The notes: a model not told the origin generated them from the sequence alone. 64,000 nucleotides of DNA from CBFDBF01 sp050293315 (GCA_050293315.1 JBNKMS010000031.1:124001-188000); one strand, 5' to 3'. Shown: positions 8,668-17,459, counted from the stretch's first letter. Made by a program: numbers and translations.

Positions 8668-9867
8668 CTACTCGGCCCGTAACGCCTCTATCGGATCGAG
8701 ATTTGCCGCCTGGTAGGCCGGTGCGACCCCTGCGGTCAGCCCAATGGCCGCGGCGACGCACTCCGCCATCAGCACATAGACCCAGGGGGTATGGGTAGGC
8801 AGTTCGGGGATAGTGGCCCCAAGTAGCCAGGCGCCGCCGGCACCCAGGATCAGACCCGCCAGTCCACCGATGCTTGCCAGGACCACCGCTTCACCGATAA
8901 ACAGCAGCAGGATCTCCCGGCGGCCGGCGCCGATGGCGCGTAGTAGACCGATCTCGGGTGTGCGCTCGGTTACGGCGATAGTCATAATAGTGAGGATGCC
9001 GACACCACCCACCAGCAGTGAGATGCCTCCAAGGGCGCCCACCGCCAGGGTAAGAATATCCAAGATAGAGCCAAGGGTATCCAGCATCTGGTCCTGGGTG
9101 ATAATGGTGAAGTCTTCGTTGCCGTGACGCTGCAGCAGAAGTTTACGCACACCCTCGGCGACCGTCTCGCTGTTGGCGTCGGCGGCGTAGAGCAGATCCA
9201 CCTCCATCAGGCTCTCCCGGTTGAACATCGACATCGCCTTCTGGATCGGTATATAGACGGTGTCGTCCAGATCGAAGCCCAGCATCTGCCCCTTGGACTC
9301 CATGACACCTATTACGCGGTAACTCTCACTGCCGATGCGGATACGTTTGCCTAAAGGGTTGTCACCCCCAAACAGTTCGCTCCGCACCTTGCTGCCAAGG
9401 ACTACGAAGGGCCGCGCGTGTCGTGGATCATCTGCCGGTAGGAAACGTCCCACCGATGGCTGCATCAGCCACACCTCTGGTACGGCCGGCCCAACACCCA
9501 GGATCATGCTGCGACGGCTGCGTTGCTCCGACTCGATCGCTGCGTTGCCCTGGATGACCGGTACCATGGCGTGTACCTCCGGCAGTCGGCTTAGTGCCTC
9601 GGCGTCATCCAGGCTGAGTGGACGGGTATTACTTATCATCGCCCCGGACATCCCGAAGGTGGAGGTCTTTCCCGGGGTGACCGCGATAAGGTTGGTGCCG
9701 AACTGGGTGAACTCCGCCAGGACGAAGTGGTGGATGCCCTCACCGATAGAGGTAAGCAGCACCACCGATGCGATCCCAACAGCTATACCGAGGGCGGTGA
9801 GAAAGCTGCGTAGCCGGTGTGCGATCACCGAGCCGAGAGATAGCCTGACGAAATCGCGGATAAGCAT
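8668..9867 (-). CDS. MacB/FtsX-type ABC transporter permease (second permease)
   Basis: A 399-residue inner-membrane permease without its own ATPase domain. One N-terminal membrane helix (TALGIAVGIASVVLL) is followed by a ~220-residue periplasmic MacB core domain, then three C-terminal helices with the FtsX-family segment TERTPEIGLLRAIGAGRREI before the last pair. The ATG at 9867 starts MLIRDFVRLSLGS; the longer open frame upstream is only overlap with the previous gene. It lies 2 bp downstream of the other permease and is last in a four-gene operon. Such proteins transmit ATPase strokes to a periplasmic adaptor instead of passing substrate through the membrane. Confidence 0.9.
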   Translation of the reverse strand: MLIRDFVRLSLGSVIAHRLRSFLTALGIAVGIASVVLLTSIGEGIHHFVLAEFTQFGTNLIAVTPGKTSTFGMSGAMISNTRPLSLDDAEALSRLPEVHAMVPVIQGNAAIESEQRSRRSMILGVGPAVPEVWLMQPSVGRFLPADDPRHARPFVVLGSKVRSELFGGDNPLGKRIRIGSESYRVIGVMESKGQMLGFDLDDTVYIPIQKAMSMFNRESLMEVDLLYAADANSETVAEGVRKLLLQRHGNEDFTIITQDQMLDTLGSILDILTLAVGALGGISLLVGGVGILTIMTIAVTERTPEIGLLRAIGAGRREILLLFIGEAVVLASIGGLAGLILGAGGAWLLGATIPELPTHTPWVYVLMAECVAAAIGLTAGVAPAYQAANLDPIEALRAE

Positions 9868-9869
9868 GG

Positions 9870-11075
9870 TCAATGCCCCGCCAGTGCCAGTACCGGATCG
9901 AGGGCTGCCGCACGCCGTGCCGGTAGTACCCCGAACAGTAGGCCGGTGCATATCGATACGGAGATGGCGGCGATGAAGGCCCAGATGGGTATCGAGAGGG
10001 GAAAGTCGGGAAAGGTCTGCTCCAGCCCCCATACACCTATGAATGCAACCACAATACCGATAAGAGCGCCGGAGAGTGATAGCAGCGCCGCCTCTACCAG
10101 GAACAGGCGCTGGATCTGTTTCGCCGGACTGCCCAATGCCTTGAGCAGTCCGATCTCCCCGGTCCTCTGTGATACCGAGACCAGCATTACGTTCATGATA
10201 AGGATGCCGGCGACGGCCAGGCTGATGGCCCCGATACCGGCAACGGTGAAGGTGAGGGCCTGAAAGATCTCATCGAAGGTCGAGAGCATCGCATCCTGGG
10301 TGATGACGGTTATATCATCTTCGCCATCGTGACGTTCGCGGATGGTATTGATTACCTCCTGCTCCGCGCGCGGGATCTTCTCCCGACTAGTGGCCTGTAC
10401 CAGGATGCGGAATAGTGAGGTGGTGTTGAACAGCGATTGCGCCGAGGCGACCGGGATAATAACGATGTCACTCAGATCGGATCCCAGTGATTCGCCCTTC
10501 TCCCTGAGGATACCGATCACGCGAAAACGGCGGTCTGATATCCTGATCCACTCGCCTAGTGCTCGCTGGTTACCGAACAGCTCTTTTTTCAGGGTGCTCC
10601 CCAGGACCGCCACCGCCGCGCCACGACTGGGATCTCCTGGTGGGAGGAACTTGCCGCGTCGCATCTCCAGCTGCCTTATCGCGTAGAGATCGGCCGTGGA
10701 GCCGGCGATGTTGACCTCCCGCTCCAGTTGACGGTAGGAGACCGGCGCCGAGCCGATGGTGACCGGCGCTATCTTATGTATGGAGCGGTTACGGGTAAGG
10801 GCAATGGCGTCGTCTATCGTCAGGTCGCGTGGAGTCGCACCCATCAGCGGTGGCGCGCCGCCGGTGGTCTCCGAGCGTCCTGGTAGTACGATCAGAATAT
10901 GGGTCCCGAGTTGTGAGAATTCGTTGGTGACATAGCGTCGTGCGCCATCTCCAAGGGCGGTCAGGACCATTACTGAACCGACACCGATGGCCATCGCCAG
11001 CAGCATCAGCCAGGTGCGGCTTGGGGTGCCGGCCATTGAGCGGATACCGAATTGGAGTGTGTCGTCAGCCCTCAT
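9870..11075 (-). CDS. MacB/FtsX-type ABC transporter permease (first permease)
   Basis: A 401-residue permease with the same plan as its downstream neighbour: N-terminal helix (LMLLAMAIGVGSVMVLTAL), a large periplasmic domain, and three C-terminal helices with SQRTGEIGLLKALGSPAKQI preceding the last two. The two permeases resemble each other only in family motifs (FSQLGTHILIVLPG here, FTQFGTNLIAVTPG there), so they probably form a heterodimer. Typical MacB is one polypeptide with fused ATPase that homodimerises, so two split permeases per ATPase is the variant found in YknYZ-like and related exporters. The substrate is unknown. Confidence 0.88.
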   Translation of the reverse strand: MRADDTLQFGIRSMAGTPSRTWLMLLAMAIGVGSVMVLTALGDGARRYVTNEFSQLGTHILIVLPGRSETTGGAPPLMGATPRDLTIDDAIALTRNRSIHKIAPVTIGSAPVSYRQLEREVNIAGSTADLYAIRQLEMRRGKFLPPGDPSRGAAVAVLGSTLKKELFGNQRALGEWIRISDRRFRVIGILREKGESLGSDLSDIVIIPVASAQSLFNTTSLFRILVQATSREKIPRAEQEVINTIRERHDGEDDITVITQDAMLSTFDEIFQALTFTVAGIGAISLAVAGILIMNVMLVSVSQRTGEIGLLKALGSPAKQIQRLFLVEAALLSLSGALIGIVVAFIGVWGLEQTFPDFPLSIPIWAFIAAISVSICTGLLFGVLPARRAAALDPVLALAGH

Positions 11076-11108
11076 CTGCTGTTGCTCCGTGGTCAGGAAA
11101 AGCGGCGG

Positions 11109-11777
11109 CTACTGTTGCGATGCAACCTTGCCATCCACCATATGTATCCTCTGTTTGGCACGGTCGCCGATCTCTGGATCGTGGGTTACAACCAGCAGAA
11201 TGATTCCGTTCTGGTTGAGGAGTTCCAGGGTCTCAATCACATCTTCACCGGAGTGTTTATCCAGATTGCCGGTCGGCTCGTCCGCCAGCAGCATAGTGGG
11301 CTGCATAATGGTGGCGCGGGCAATGGCTACCCGCTGGCGTTGGCCGCCTGATAGCTGGTCGGGGCGGTGGTGGGCACGGTTCATCAGACCCAGCGGCTCC
11401 AGCGCTTGTTGCACCCTCTGTTGTCGCTCCTCCGGTTCCATCCCCACCAGGGTGAGTGGCAGCTCCACGTTCTCCGCAGCGGTGAGCCTCGGCACCAGGT
11501 GAAACGCCTGGAAGACGAAGCCTATCTTGCGGCGTCGCAGGTCGGCGCGCTGCTCCTCTGCCAGAGTGGTGGTGTCGACATCATCCAGCCAATATTTACC
11601 ACTATCGGGCCGGTCCAATAGTCCAAGGATATTCAATAGGGTCGATTTGCCGGAACCGGATGGCCCCATGATCGCGACGTAGCTACCTCTCTGTAGCTCC
11701 AGATCTACGTTATTGAGGGCATGTACTGTCTCATCACCTACGGTAAACTCGCGGTTTATACCCTGCAGGCGGATCAT
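11109..11777 (-). CDS. MacB/LolD-type ABC transporter ATP-binding protein
   Basis: A 222-residue ATPase with all motifs: Walker A GPSGSGKST (~39-47), Q-loop in FVFQAFHLVPRL, signature LSGGQRQRVAIARA, Walker B MLLADEPTGNLD, and the H-loop VVTHDPEI. The sequence after the signature and the GNLD loop are typical of the LolD/MacB/FtsE family. It is second in the operon: its first codon overlaps the adaptor stop (ATGA), and the first permease follows after 33 bp. It should drive the two permeases. Confidence 0.93.
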   Translation of the reverse strand: MIRLQGINREFTVGDETVHALNNVDLELQRGSYVAIMGPSGSGKSTLLNILGLLDRPDSGKYWLDDVDTTTLAEEQRADLRRRKIGFVFQAFHLVPRLTAAENVELPLTLVGMEPEERQQRVQQALEPLGLMNRAHHRPDQLSGGQRQRVAIARATIMQPTMLLADEPTGNLDKHSGEDVIETLELLNQNGIILLVVTHDPEIGDRAKQRIHMVDGKVASQQ

Positions 11778-12997
11778 GGTTTTTGTTTTGGTTCCATCTT
11801 GGCGTAGGCCCCATCCTCTACGCCCTCTCGGTCTACCGAGGTGACCACCAGCTCCCCCTGTTTAAGACCGGATGTCACCTCTGTCCAGTCCCAGTTAGAC
11901 ATGCCGATTTCTATTGTCCTCTCCTCCAGCAGCTCATCATCCGGGATGAACACATATACTGTGTTGCCTTCCAATATCGCCTCGGTGGGGATACGCAGAG
12001 TATCGGCATGCGCGTTCAGGATGATCTCCACATCTGCCGAGTAGCCGGCCAGCAACTGCTTGATATCCTCCGCATTGCTGAATTCCACCTCTACCTCCAC
12101 GGTCCTGGCCTGCTTCTCCAGGTCGAGGACATAGGCGGCGATACGCCTGACGGTCCCGGGAAAGCGTCTCTCGCCAAAGGCATCAAGGCTCATCCGTGCA
12201 GGCTTGCCTATGGCTATCTCCGGGGCATCGACCTCATCTATGGGGGCGGCCACATAGAAACAGGAGTTATCTATAAGATCTACGGCCGGTGGGGTGGCGA
12301 TGCCGGGAGGGGAGGGGGTTACATATTCGTTAAGTTCACCATTTATCTCTGCGACAACGCCATCAAACGGGGCGATGAGCTGGGTTCGCTCCAGTCGGGC
12401 ACGGGCCGCATCGGTGCGTGCCGCCGAGACCTTGGCCATGGCGTTGGTGGATTCACAGTCGGCCTTGCGCGCCTTGGCCTCGGTGACGGCCTTGTCCACG
12501 GCGCCTTCGGATACGGCCCCTGATTTTCGCAGTTTTACTAGCCTGTTGGCATCGCGCTGCGCCTCGTCCGCCTGTAGACAGGCGGCCCTGGCATTTGCCA
12601 TGGTCGCCTCGGATTCACTCTCGTTGAGGGCGACATCCGCTTTCAGATCTTTATTCCATAGCTCCAGCAACATGGTACCGGTCTTGACCTGATCCCCCTC
12701 CTTTATATCGAGCAGTGCGATCTGTCCACCTATACTGGGAGAGAGTTTTGCCCGGCGGCACGCCTTTACCGTGCCCGCCCTGGTGTTGGCTACGGTCTGT
12801 TCAACCCTGCCTCTCTCTACCGCCTCTACAGCCACCTCTATAGGCTTGGGGCGGGATGAATACAATATGAGAAGGAAGAGTGCCAGGATTATCGCCAAGG
12901 CAAACGACAGCTTTCTATGCTGTTTGATCAGCGTACTGCCGTTTGATTTGAGAGAGGCTACAAGGGCGAGCAACAACTTCCAGTAGTGCTGGATCAT
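11774..12997 (-). CDS. MacA/HlyD-type periplasmic adaptor protein
   Basis: About 407 residues, first gene of the export operon. An N-terminal membrane helix (residues ~33-50) anchors it. A lipoyl/barrel-sandwich half (AKLSPSIGGQIALLDIKEGDQVKTG), an alpha-helical hairpin rich in Ala/Arg/Glu, the returning lipoyl half (LIAPFDGVVAEING), and beta-barrel domains follow. The start at 12997 is set by AAGGAG eight bases upstream; the frame extends to 13027 but lacks a ribosome site. The protein should bridge the inner-membrane FtsX pair to a TolC-like outer-membrane channel, which is not in this window. The ATPase gene overlaps it by 4 bp. Confidence 0.9.
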   Translation of the reverse strand: MIQHYWKLLLALVASLKSNGSTLIKQHRKLSFALAIILALFLLILYSSRPKPIEVAVEAVERGRVEQTVANTRAGTVKACRRAKLSPSIGGQIALLDIKEGDQVKTGTMLLELWNKDLKADVALNESESEATMANARAACLQADEAQRDANRLVKLRKSGAVSEGAVDKAVTEAKARKADCESTNAMAKVSAARTDAARARLERTQLIAPFDGVVAEINGELNEYVTPSPPGIATPPAVDLIDNSCFYVAAPIDEVDAPEIAIGKPARMSLDAFGERRFPGTVRRIAAYVLDLEKQARTVEVEVEFSNAEDIKQLLAGYSADVEIILNAHADTLRIPTEAILEGNTVYVFIPDDELLEERTIEIGMSNWDWTEVTSGLKQGELVVTSVDREGVEDGAYAKMEPKQKP

Positions 12998-13167
12998 TGC
13001 GCTGCTCCTTGTGGGAAGAGAGGCCATACTGCTATTCTAAACCTTTACACAAGGTTTACCACAATTTGGAGTTGTGGCCTTTTACAGGGAGATCTTAGAC
13101 TTTCCAATACAGTGTCGTATTGACCTGGCCCATAACATCTACACCTTTATTATGGATGGAGCGTGTG

Positions 13168-13551
13168 ATGCCATCGAAAAAATCGAAAATTGATAGTGCC
13201 AAACTAGATCGAGTAGTGGCCGAGGCGCGACGTGGTCGTGAAGAGCGGGAGCAGGGCTATCGCGGGCAGGCGCTGAAGCTCTATCCCTGGATATGCGGCC
13301 GTTGTGGAAGAGAGTTTGACCACAAGAATCTGCGCGAGTTAACGGTGCATCATCGTGACCACGACCATGACAATAATCCACCAGACGGTAGTAACTGGGA
13401 GTTGCTATGTCTCTACTGCCATGACAATGAGCACTCTCGTTATGAGGAGGAGATTGCGCGCGGCGGCAGTCCGGCGGGTGGCGCTGCTAAGGGCGCTACG
13501 GCAACCTCGAAGCCGTTCGCCGATCTGAAGGAACTGCTAAAGGGTAAGTAG
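13168..13551 (+). CDS. yajD: YajD-family HNH nuclease
   Basis: A small cytosolic protein of 127 residues. Two zinc-binding CxxC pairs (CGRCG near residue 50 and CLYCHDNEH near 92) flank the HNH core LTVHHRDHDHDNNPPDGSNWELLC. This is the arrangement of the YajD group of HNH nucleases. Their substrate is not established. The start at 13168 is fixed by GGAG at 13157-13160; upstream in-frame codons lack a ribosome site. It is a single gene, convergent with the matrixin protease gene, and divergent from the export operon. Confidence 0.85.
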   Translation: MPSKKSKIDSAKLDRVVAEARRGREEREQGYRGQALKLYPWICGRCGREFDHKNLRELTVHHRDHDHDNNPPDGSNWELLCLYCHDNEHSRYEEEIARGGSPAGGAAKGATATSKPFADLKELLKGK

Positions 13552-13553
13552 CT

Positions 13554-13572
13554 ACGGAGCCGGTTGCTCCGT
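13554..13572. terminator. Hairpin between convergent genes
   Basis: Perfect 7-bp stem ACGGAGC / GCTCCGT with a 5-nt loop between the HNH gene and the convergent protease gene. The T-run is poor in both directions, so terminator function is only likely. Confidence 0.4.
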
Positions 13573-13582
13573 GTCGTCTTAA

Positions 13583-14335
13583 TCAGATAGCTTTTTTGCT
13601 GCGTTGCCGCCCAGAGCTCATGGAGAAAAGTCCGAGTCCTGAGAGCAGCAGCCACACGGTCGCCGGTAGCGGCACCATAGCGTTTGGACCATAGAGTTTC
13701 TGTACGGCATCTATGTCATCCTGAGATAGACCACTGAGAAGATGGTAATCGGGATACATTACAGCACTGGCATCAAGGTCATTATGCAAGATGCCGAGAG
13801 AGTGCCCCAGCTCGTGTAGTATAAGAGAGAAAATATCGGTACCTGAACCTATGCTGAAGGTATTACCTCTGTCCAGAATCATATCGCCGGCCACGGAACT
13901 GAATAGTGGAGAGATTGGATAGTAGGCATAGCCAAGAGTATTGTAGCCACTGTCACCATCTATATACATGCCACCAAAGCGAATGTTAGCAACGAAGGAA
14001 TTTGAATCGGAATTGTCACCAAATGCACCACCGCTATCGGTCATCTCAATGAAGGTGAGATCGGCAACCGCGGCCCAAGTGGCAAAGGCGCGTCTAATCT
14101 CATCTACATATCCAGTCGGCATGAAACTGGAGAGGGGTGTTACCGTTGATTCTTCACATGTAATGTAGGTGTTGTCGCAGGCAACCGTTGTATCAATCAG
14201 GCTCCAGCTGATAGTGGCACCAGTACCGAATGTCGGGTTGCCCCACTTTGAGCCTTCAAGGTTATAGGCGTTTGCGTTAGATGCTAACAGCATAAGTACA
14301 AAAACCAGAATGCCGCCCATTGTCCTATTTAACAT
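13583..14335 (-). CDS. Secreted matrixin-like zinc protease with VPLPA-CTERM tail
   Basis: A 250-residue exported protein. A signal peptide (MGGILVFVLMLLASNANA) is followed by a peptidase M10/matrixin domain with the full zinc motif HELGHSLGILH (~residues 173-183) and a downstream Met-turn-like VMYPDYH. The C-terminus is VPLPATVWLLLSGLGLFSM plus a basic tail, i.e. the VPLPA/PEP-CTERM sorting signal recognised by exosortases. It is probably delivered to the outer surface and cleaved there. No exosortase gene is in the window; a second protein at 40321 carries a similar tail. Paired cysteines (CDNTYITCEE) could form a disulfide. Confidence 0.88.
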   Translation of the reverse strand: MLNRTMGGILVFVLMLLASNANAYNLEGSKWGNPTFGTGATISWSLIDTTVACDNTYITCEESTVTPLSSFMPTGYVDEIRRAFATWAAVADLTFIEMTDSGGAFGDNSDSNSFVANIRFGGMYIDGDSGYNTLGYAYYPISPLFSSVAGDMILDRGNTFSIGSGTDIFSLILHELGHSLGILHNDLDASAVMYPDYHLLSGLSQDDIDAVQKLYGPNAMVPLPATVWLLLSGLGLFSMSSGRQRSKKAI

Positions 14336-14581
14336 AAATCCTCTCCTGCAGATTTCAAAGTATTGGGGCGTCCCTATTCTTAATGATATTTACGTATGAC
14401 CTAAATTTAACACAGGAGTTGCCTACATCTTATCGTTTCGATCTCGATTGTGACCGAGTAGACCTTAAGAACCCTAGTAGTTGTAGAGTGGCAACACAAA
14501 ATATTGCAGTGGATGCTGGAATTTATTCAGCTAGCGCCTTGCAATAAACCTGATTAAACCGGTATTATTCGCGCTCTCTAT
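14336..14581. other. Gene-free stretch before tRNA-Val
   Basis: No open frame or clear hairpin is seen. It should hold the promoters of the divergent protease gene and the tRNA-Val/thrS side, but I cannot place them with confidence. Confidence 0.4.
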
Positions 14582-14658
14582 AGGAGCGTAGCTCAGTTGG
14601 TTAGAGCGCCACGTTGACATCGTGGAGGTCGGCGGTTCGAATCCGCCCGCCCCTACCA
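14582..14658 (+). tRNA. tRNA-Val (GAC) with an acceptor-stem mismatch
   Basis: A 77-nt cloverleaf: D-arm TAGCTCAGTTGGTTAGAGC, anticodon stem CCACG/CGTGG, loop TTGACAT with anticodon GAC, T-loop GTTCGAATC, and encoded ACCA end. The acceptor strands are AGGAGCG and CGCCCCT; position 4 (A) faces position 69 (C), one non-pairing position in an otherwise normal tRNA. Confidence 0.93.
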
Positions 14659-14681
14659 ATTTTTTAGTCATTTACCATCAA

Positions 14682-14702
14682 GTGGCCTCTCGTATGGGCC
14701 AC
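14682..14702 (+). promoter_or_regulatory. Hairpin in the thrS leader
   Basis: Stem GTGGCC / GGCCAC with a 9-nt loop lies between tRNA-Val and the thrS ribosome site (AGGAT at ~14712). thrS is autoregulated through leader hairpins in E. coli; a similar role here is conjecture. Confidence 0.3.
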
Positions 14703-14724
14703 CACTGAACCAGGATCAATTATA

Positions 14725-16641
14725 ATGCCTGTCATAACTCTTCCCGATAGCTCAAAACGCAGCTTCGATAATCCAGTTTCCGTACACGATGTAGCCGCAG
14801 ATATTGGCCCCGGCCTGGCCAAGGCCGCCCTGGCCGGGCGTGTCGACGGGGTGTTGGTAGATACCTCGCATCTGATTGAGCAGGATGCAGAGCTGGCTAT
14901 TATCACCAGCAAGGATGAAGCGGAGGCCCTGGAGCTGATGCGTCACGATGCGGCCCATGTGATGGCCCAGGCTGTGCAGGAGCTCTATCCCGGCACCCAG
15001 GTGACCATCGGCCCCGCGATCGAAGATGGGTTCTATTACGACTTTGCCCGCAACGAGCCTTTTACCCCGGACGATCTGAAGAAGATTGAGGAGCGTATGC
15101 ACGAGATCGTCAAACGCGACCTCCCACTGCAGCGCGAGGTGTGGGAGCGGGAGGAGGCGATCAAAACCTTTGACAAGATCGGCGAGAAGTACAAGGTGGA
15201 GATCATCGAAGATATCATCCCTGAGGGTGAGGAGGTCTCGGTCTACCGCCAGGGAGAGTGGTTTGATGTATGTCGCGGCCCACATCTTCCTAGTACCGGC
15301 AGGCTGGGCAAGGGATTCAAGCTGATGAAGGTGGCGGGGGCCTATTGGCGTGGTAACTCCGACAACGAGATGTTGCAGCGTATCTACGGTACCGCCTGGC
15401 GCGACAAGAAGGAGCTCAAGGCCTATCTGCATCGCCTGGAAGAGGCGGAGAAGCGCGACCATCGCAAGATCGGTAAGGCGCAGGATCTGTTTCATACCCA
15501 GGATGAGGCGCCGGGCATGGTCTTCTGGCACGACAAGGGGTGGCAGATATATACGATCATCCAGGGCTATATTCGCTCTAAGCTGCGTCGACATGGATAT
15601 CAGGAGGTGCATACCCCATCTATCCTGGATCGTTCCCTGTGGGAGAGGTCCGGCCATTGGGACAAGTTCGGCGATATGATCTTCGCAACCCAGTCAGAGA
15701 GCCGGGAGTATGCCATCAAACCGATGAACTGCCCGGGGCATATTCAGATCTACAACCACGGTCTAAAGAGCTATCGTGATCTGCCGCTGCGTATGTCCGA
15801 GTTTGGCTCCTGTCATCGCAATGAGCCATCCGGTACCCTGCACGGTCTGATGCGGGTACGTAATTTTGTGCAGGATGATGCCCACATCTTCTGTACCGAG
15901 GACCAGATCCTCTCAGAGGTGATAGCGTTCAATGATCTGCTGTTCGAGGTATACAAAGACTTCGGCTTTGAGGATGTGCTGATAAAGCTCTCCACCCGCC
16001 CGGAGAAACGGGTCGGTTCAGACGAGACCTGGGACAAGGCGGAGAAGGCGCTGGAAGACGCCCTCAACGAACAGGGGTTGGAGTGGGAGCTGCAACCGGG
16101 GGAGGGCGCCTTCTACGGCCCCAAGATCGAATACTCACTACGCGATTGCCTCAATCGGGTCTGGCAACTGGGCACCATTCAGCTAGACTTCTCCATGCCC
16201 GAACGCCTGGACGCATCATACATCGCCGAGGACAACAGCAAGCAGGTCCCGGTGATGCTGCACCGGGCTATCCTTGGCTCTATCGAGCGGTTTATCGGGA
16301 TTTTGATCGAGCATTATGCCGGGATTCTGCCTCTCTGGTTGTCCCCGATTCAGCTGATTGTGCTGGATATCACCGACAGGCAGGCGGAATATGCGGAAAA
16401 AGTGGCAGAAATTCTGCAACAACAGGGATTTAGGGCCAAATCGGACTTGAGAAATGAGAAAATCGGCTTTAAAATTCGCGAGCACACACTGGCACGGGTC
16501 CCATACCTGCTGGTTGTGGGGGATCGTGAGATGGAAAACAGTAGCGTGGCAGTCCGCACCTGCGGTGGCGAGGACCTCGGCAGTATGACGTTGGAGGAGC
16601 TCACCACCAAGCTGAATGCGGAAGTGGACAGTTACAGCTAG
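14725..16641 (+). CDS. thrS: Threonyl-tRNA synthetase
   Basis: 638 residues, close to the 642 of E. coli ThrRS. It joins threonine to tRNA-Thr. Domains: N-terminal TGS (1-62), the editing domain with HDAAHVMAQAV (~residue 73), the class II catalytic core with motif 1 region and zinc cysteine in MNCPGH, motif 2 RNEPSGTLHGLMRVR, motif 3 LHRAILGSIERFIGIL, and the C-terminal anticodon-binding domain (LPLWLSPIQL to the end). It opens the translation cluster and follows tRNA-Val by 66 bp. Confidence 0.98.
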   Translation: MPVITLPDSSKRSFDNPVSVHDVAADIGPGLAKAALAGRVDGVLVDTSHLIEQDAELAIITSKDEAEALELMRHDAAHVMAQAVQELYPGTQVTIGPAIEDGFYYDFARNEPFTPDDLKKIEERMHEIVKRDLPLQREVWEREEAIKTFDKIGEKYKVEIIEDIIPEGEEVSVYRQGEWFDVCRGPHLPSTGRLGKGFKLMKVAGAYWRGNSDNEMLQRIYGTAWRDKKELKAYLHRLEEAEKRDHRKIGKAQDLFHTQDEAPGMVFWHDKGWQIYTIIQGYIRSKLRRHGYQEVHTPSILDRSLWERSGHWDKFGDMIFATQSESREYAIKPMNCPGHIQIYNHGLKSYRDLPLRMSEFGSCHRNEPSGTLHGLMRVRNFVQDDAHIFCTEDQILSEVIAFNDLLFEVYKDFGFEDVLIKLSTRPEKRVGSDETWDKAEKALEDALNEQGLEWELQPGEGAFYGPKIEYSLRDCLNRVWQLGTIQLDFSMPERLDASYIAEDNSKQVPVMLHRAILGSIERFIGILIEHYAGILPLWLSPIQLIVLDITDRQAEYAEKVAEILQQQGFRAKSDLRNEKIGFKIREHTLARVPYLLVVGDREMENSSVAVRTCGGEDLGSMTLEELTTKLNAEVDSYS

Positions 16642-16647
16642 CTTCTG

Positions 16648-16678
16648 CCTGAATCCATAGATTCGGGTTTAATTTTTT
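16648..16678 (+). terminator. Terminator-like hairpin between thrS and infC
   Basis: An 8-bp stem (CCTGAATC / GATTCGGG, one T-G pair, loop CATA) is followed at once by TTTAATTTTTT and then by the infC ribosome site. It may attenuate read-through from thrS into infC. Confidence 0.55.
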
Positions 16679-16691
16679 GGAGGAACCGGTT

Positions 16692-17210
16692 ATCGCTGCA
16701 AAGAAGAGGAATCGCCTTAATGAGGAGATTACCGCCGTTGAGGTCAGACTGATTAACCAGGATGGAGAGCAGGCTGGAATAGTTGCACTGGATGAGGCGT
16801 TGAGTGCGGCCTCTGAAGCAGGCATGGATCTGGTAGAGATTCAACCAAATGCAGAGCCGCCAGTCTGTAGGGTCATGGATTTTGGCAAGTTTATTTTTGA
16901 ACAGAAAAAGCAAAAACAGGCAGCCAAAAAGAAGCAGAAGCAGGTTCACGTTAAAGAGGTAAAGTTTCGACCAGGGACGGAAGAGGGGGATTATCAGGTA
17001 AAACTACGCAACCTGATACGTTTCCTGAGTGATGGGGACAAGGCCAAGGTAACCATGCGGTTCCGCGGCCGTGAACACGCTCACCGCGAGCTGGGTCTGG
17101 ATATGTTGCGCAGGGTCGAGGCCGATCTGGCCGAGTATGGCCAGGTAGAGCAGCAGCCCCAGATGGAAGGCCGGCAGATGGTGATGGTGTTGAGTTCCAT
17201 AAAAAAGTAG
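16692..17210 (+). CDS. infC: Translation initiation factor IF-3 (ATC start)
   Basis: 172 residues. IF-3 binds the 30S subunit and proofreads start-codon pairing. The N-domain (RLNEEITAVEVRLINQDGEQ), linker (FEQKKQKQAAKKKQKQ) and C-domain (VKEVKFRPGTEEGDYQVKLRN, VTMRFRGREHAHRELG) are all present. No ATG exists at the right place. A strong GGAGG (16679-16683) lies 8 nt before an ATC codon at 16692, giving IAAKKRNRLNEE. E. coli infC likewise uses a rare AUU start that IF-3 itself discriminates against, so this ATC most likely mediates autoregulation. A TTG at 16677 overlaps the ribosome site and is rejected. Confidence 0.95.
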   Translation: MAAKKRNRLNEEITAVEVRLINQDGEQAGIVALDEALSAASEAGMDLVEIQPNAEPPVCRVMDFGKFIFEQKKQKQAAKKKQKQVHVKEVKFRPGTEEGDYQVKLRNLIRFLSDGDKAKVTMRFRGREHAHRELGLDMLRRVEADLAEYGQVEQQPQMEGRQMVMVLSSIKK

Positions 17211-17246
17211 ATCTATTAATTAAATTAGAATGCGGAGTTAAGAGAA

Positions 17247-17444
17247 ATGCCGAAAATCAAGACTAACAGCGGCGCGGCGAAGCGGTTCAAACGAAAAGCT
17301 TCCGGGTCGTTCAAGCGTGGTCAGTCTCACCGTAGTCATATCCTGACTAAAAAGAGCACCAAGCGTAAGCGTCAATTACGTTCACCTATGCAAGTGCATA
17401 AGTCCGACGAGGCAGCTGCCCGTCGTATGATGCCCTACGCCTGA
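17247..17444 (+). CDS. rpmI: Ribosomal protein bL35
   Basis: 65 residues, the family's normal size, very basic (MPKIKTNSGAAKRFK, HRSHILTKKSTKRKRQLR). It is a 50S subunit protein encoded in the conserved infC-rpmI-rplT order, 36 bp after infC and 15 bp before rplT. In E. coli this operon is repressed by L20 binding the leader of rpmI; whether the same operator exists here was not checked. Confidence 0.97.
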   Translation: MPKIKTNSGAAKRFKRKASGSFKRGQSHRSHILTKKSTKRKRQLRSPMQVHKSDEAAARRMMPYA

Positions 17445-17459
17445 TCTGGAGACTGAACA

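Noticed and set aside
14752..15657. A 301-codon antisense frame opposite thrS
   Set aside because: It mirrors the conserved ThrRS coding sequence and has no independent support.
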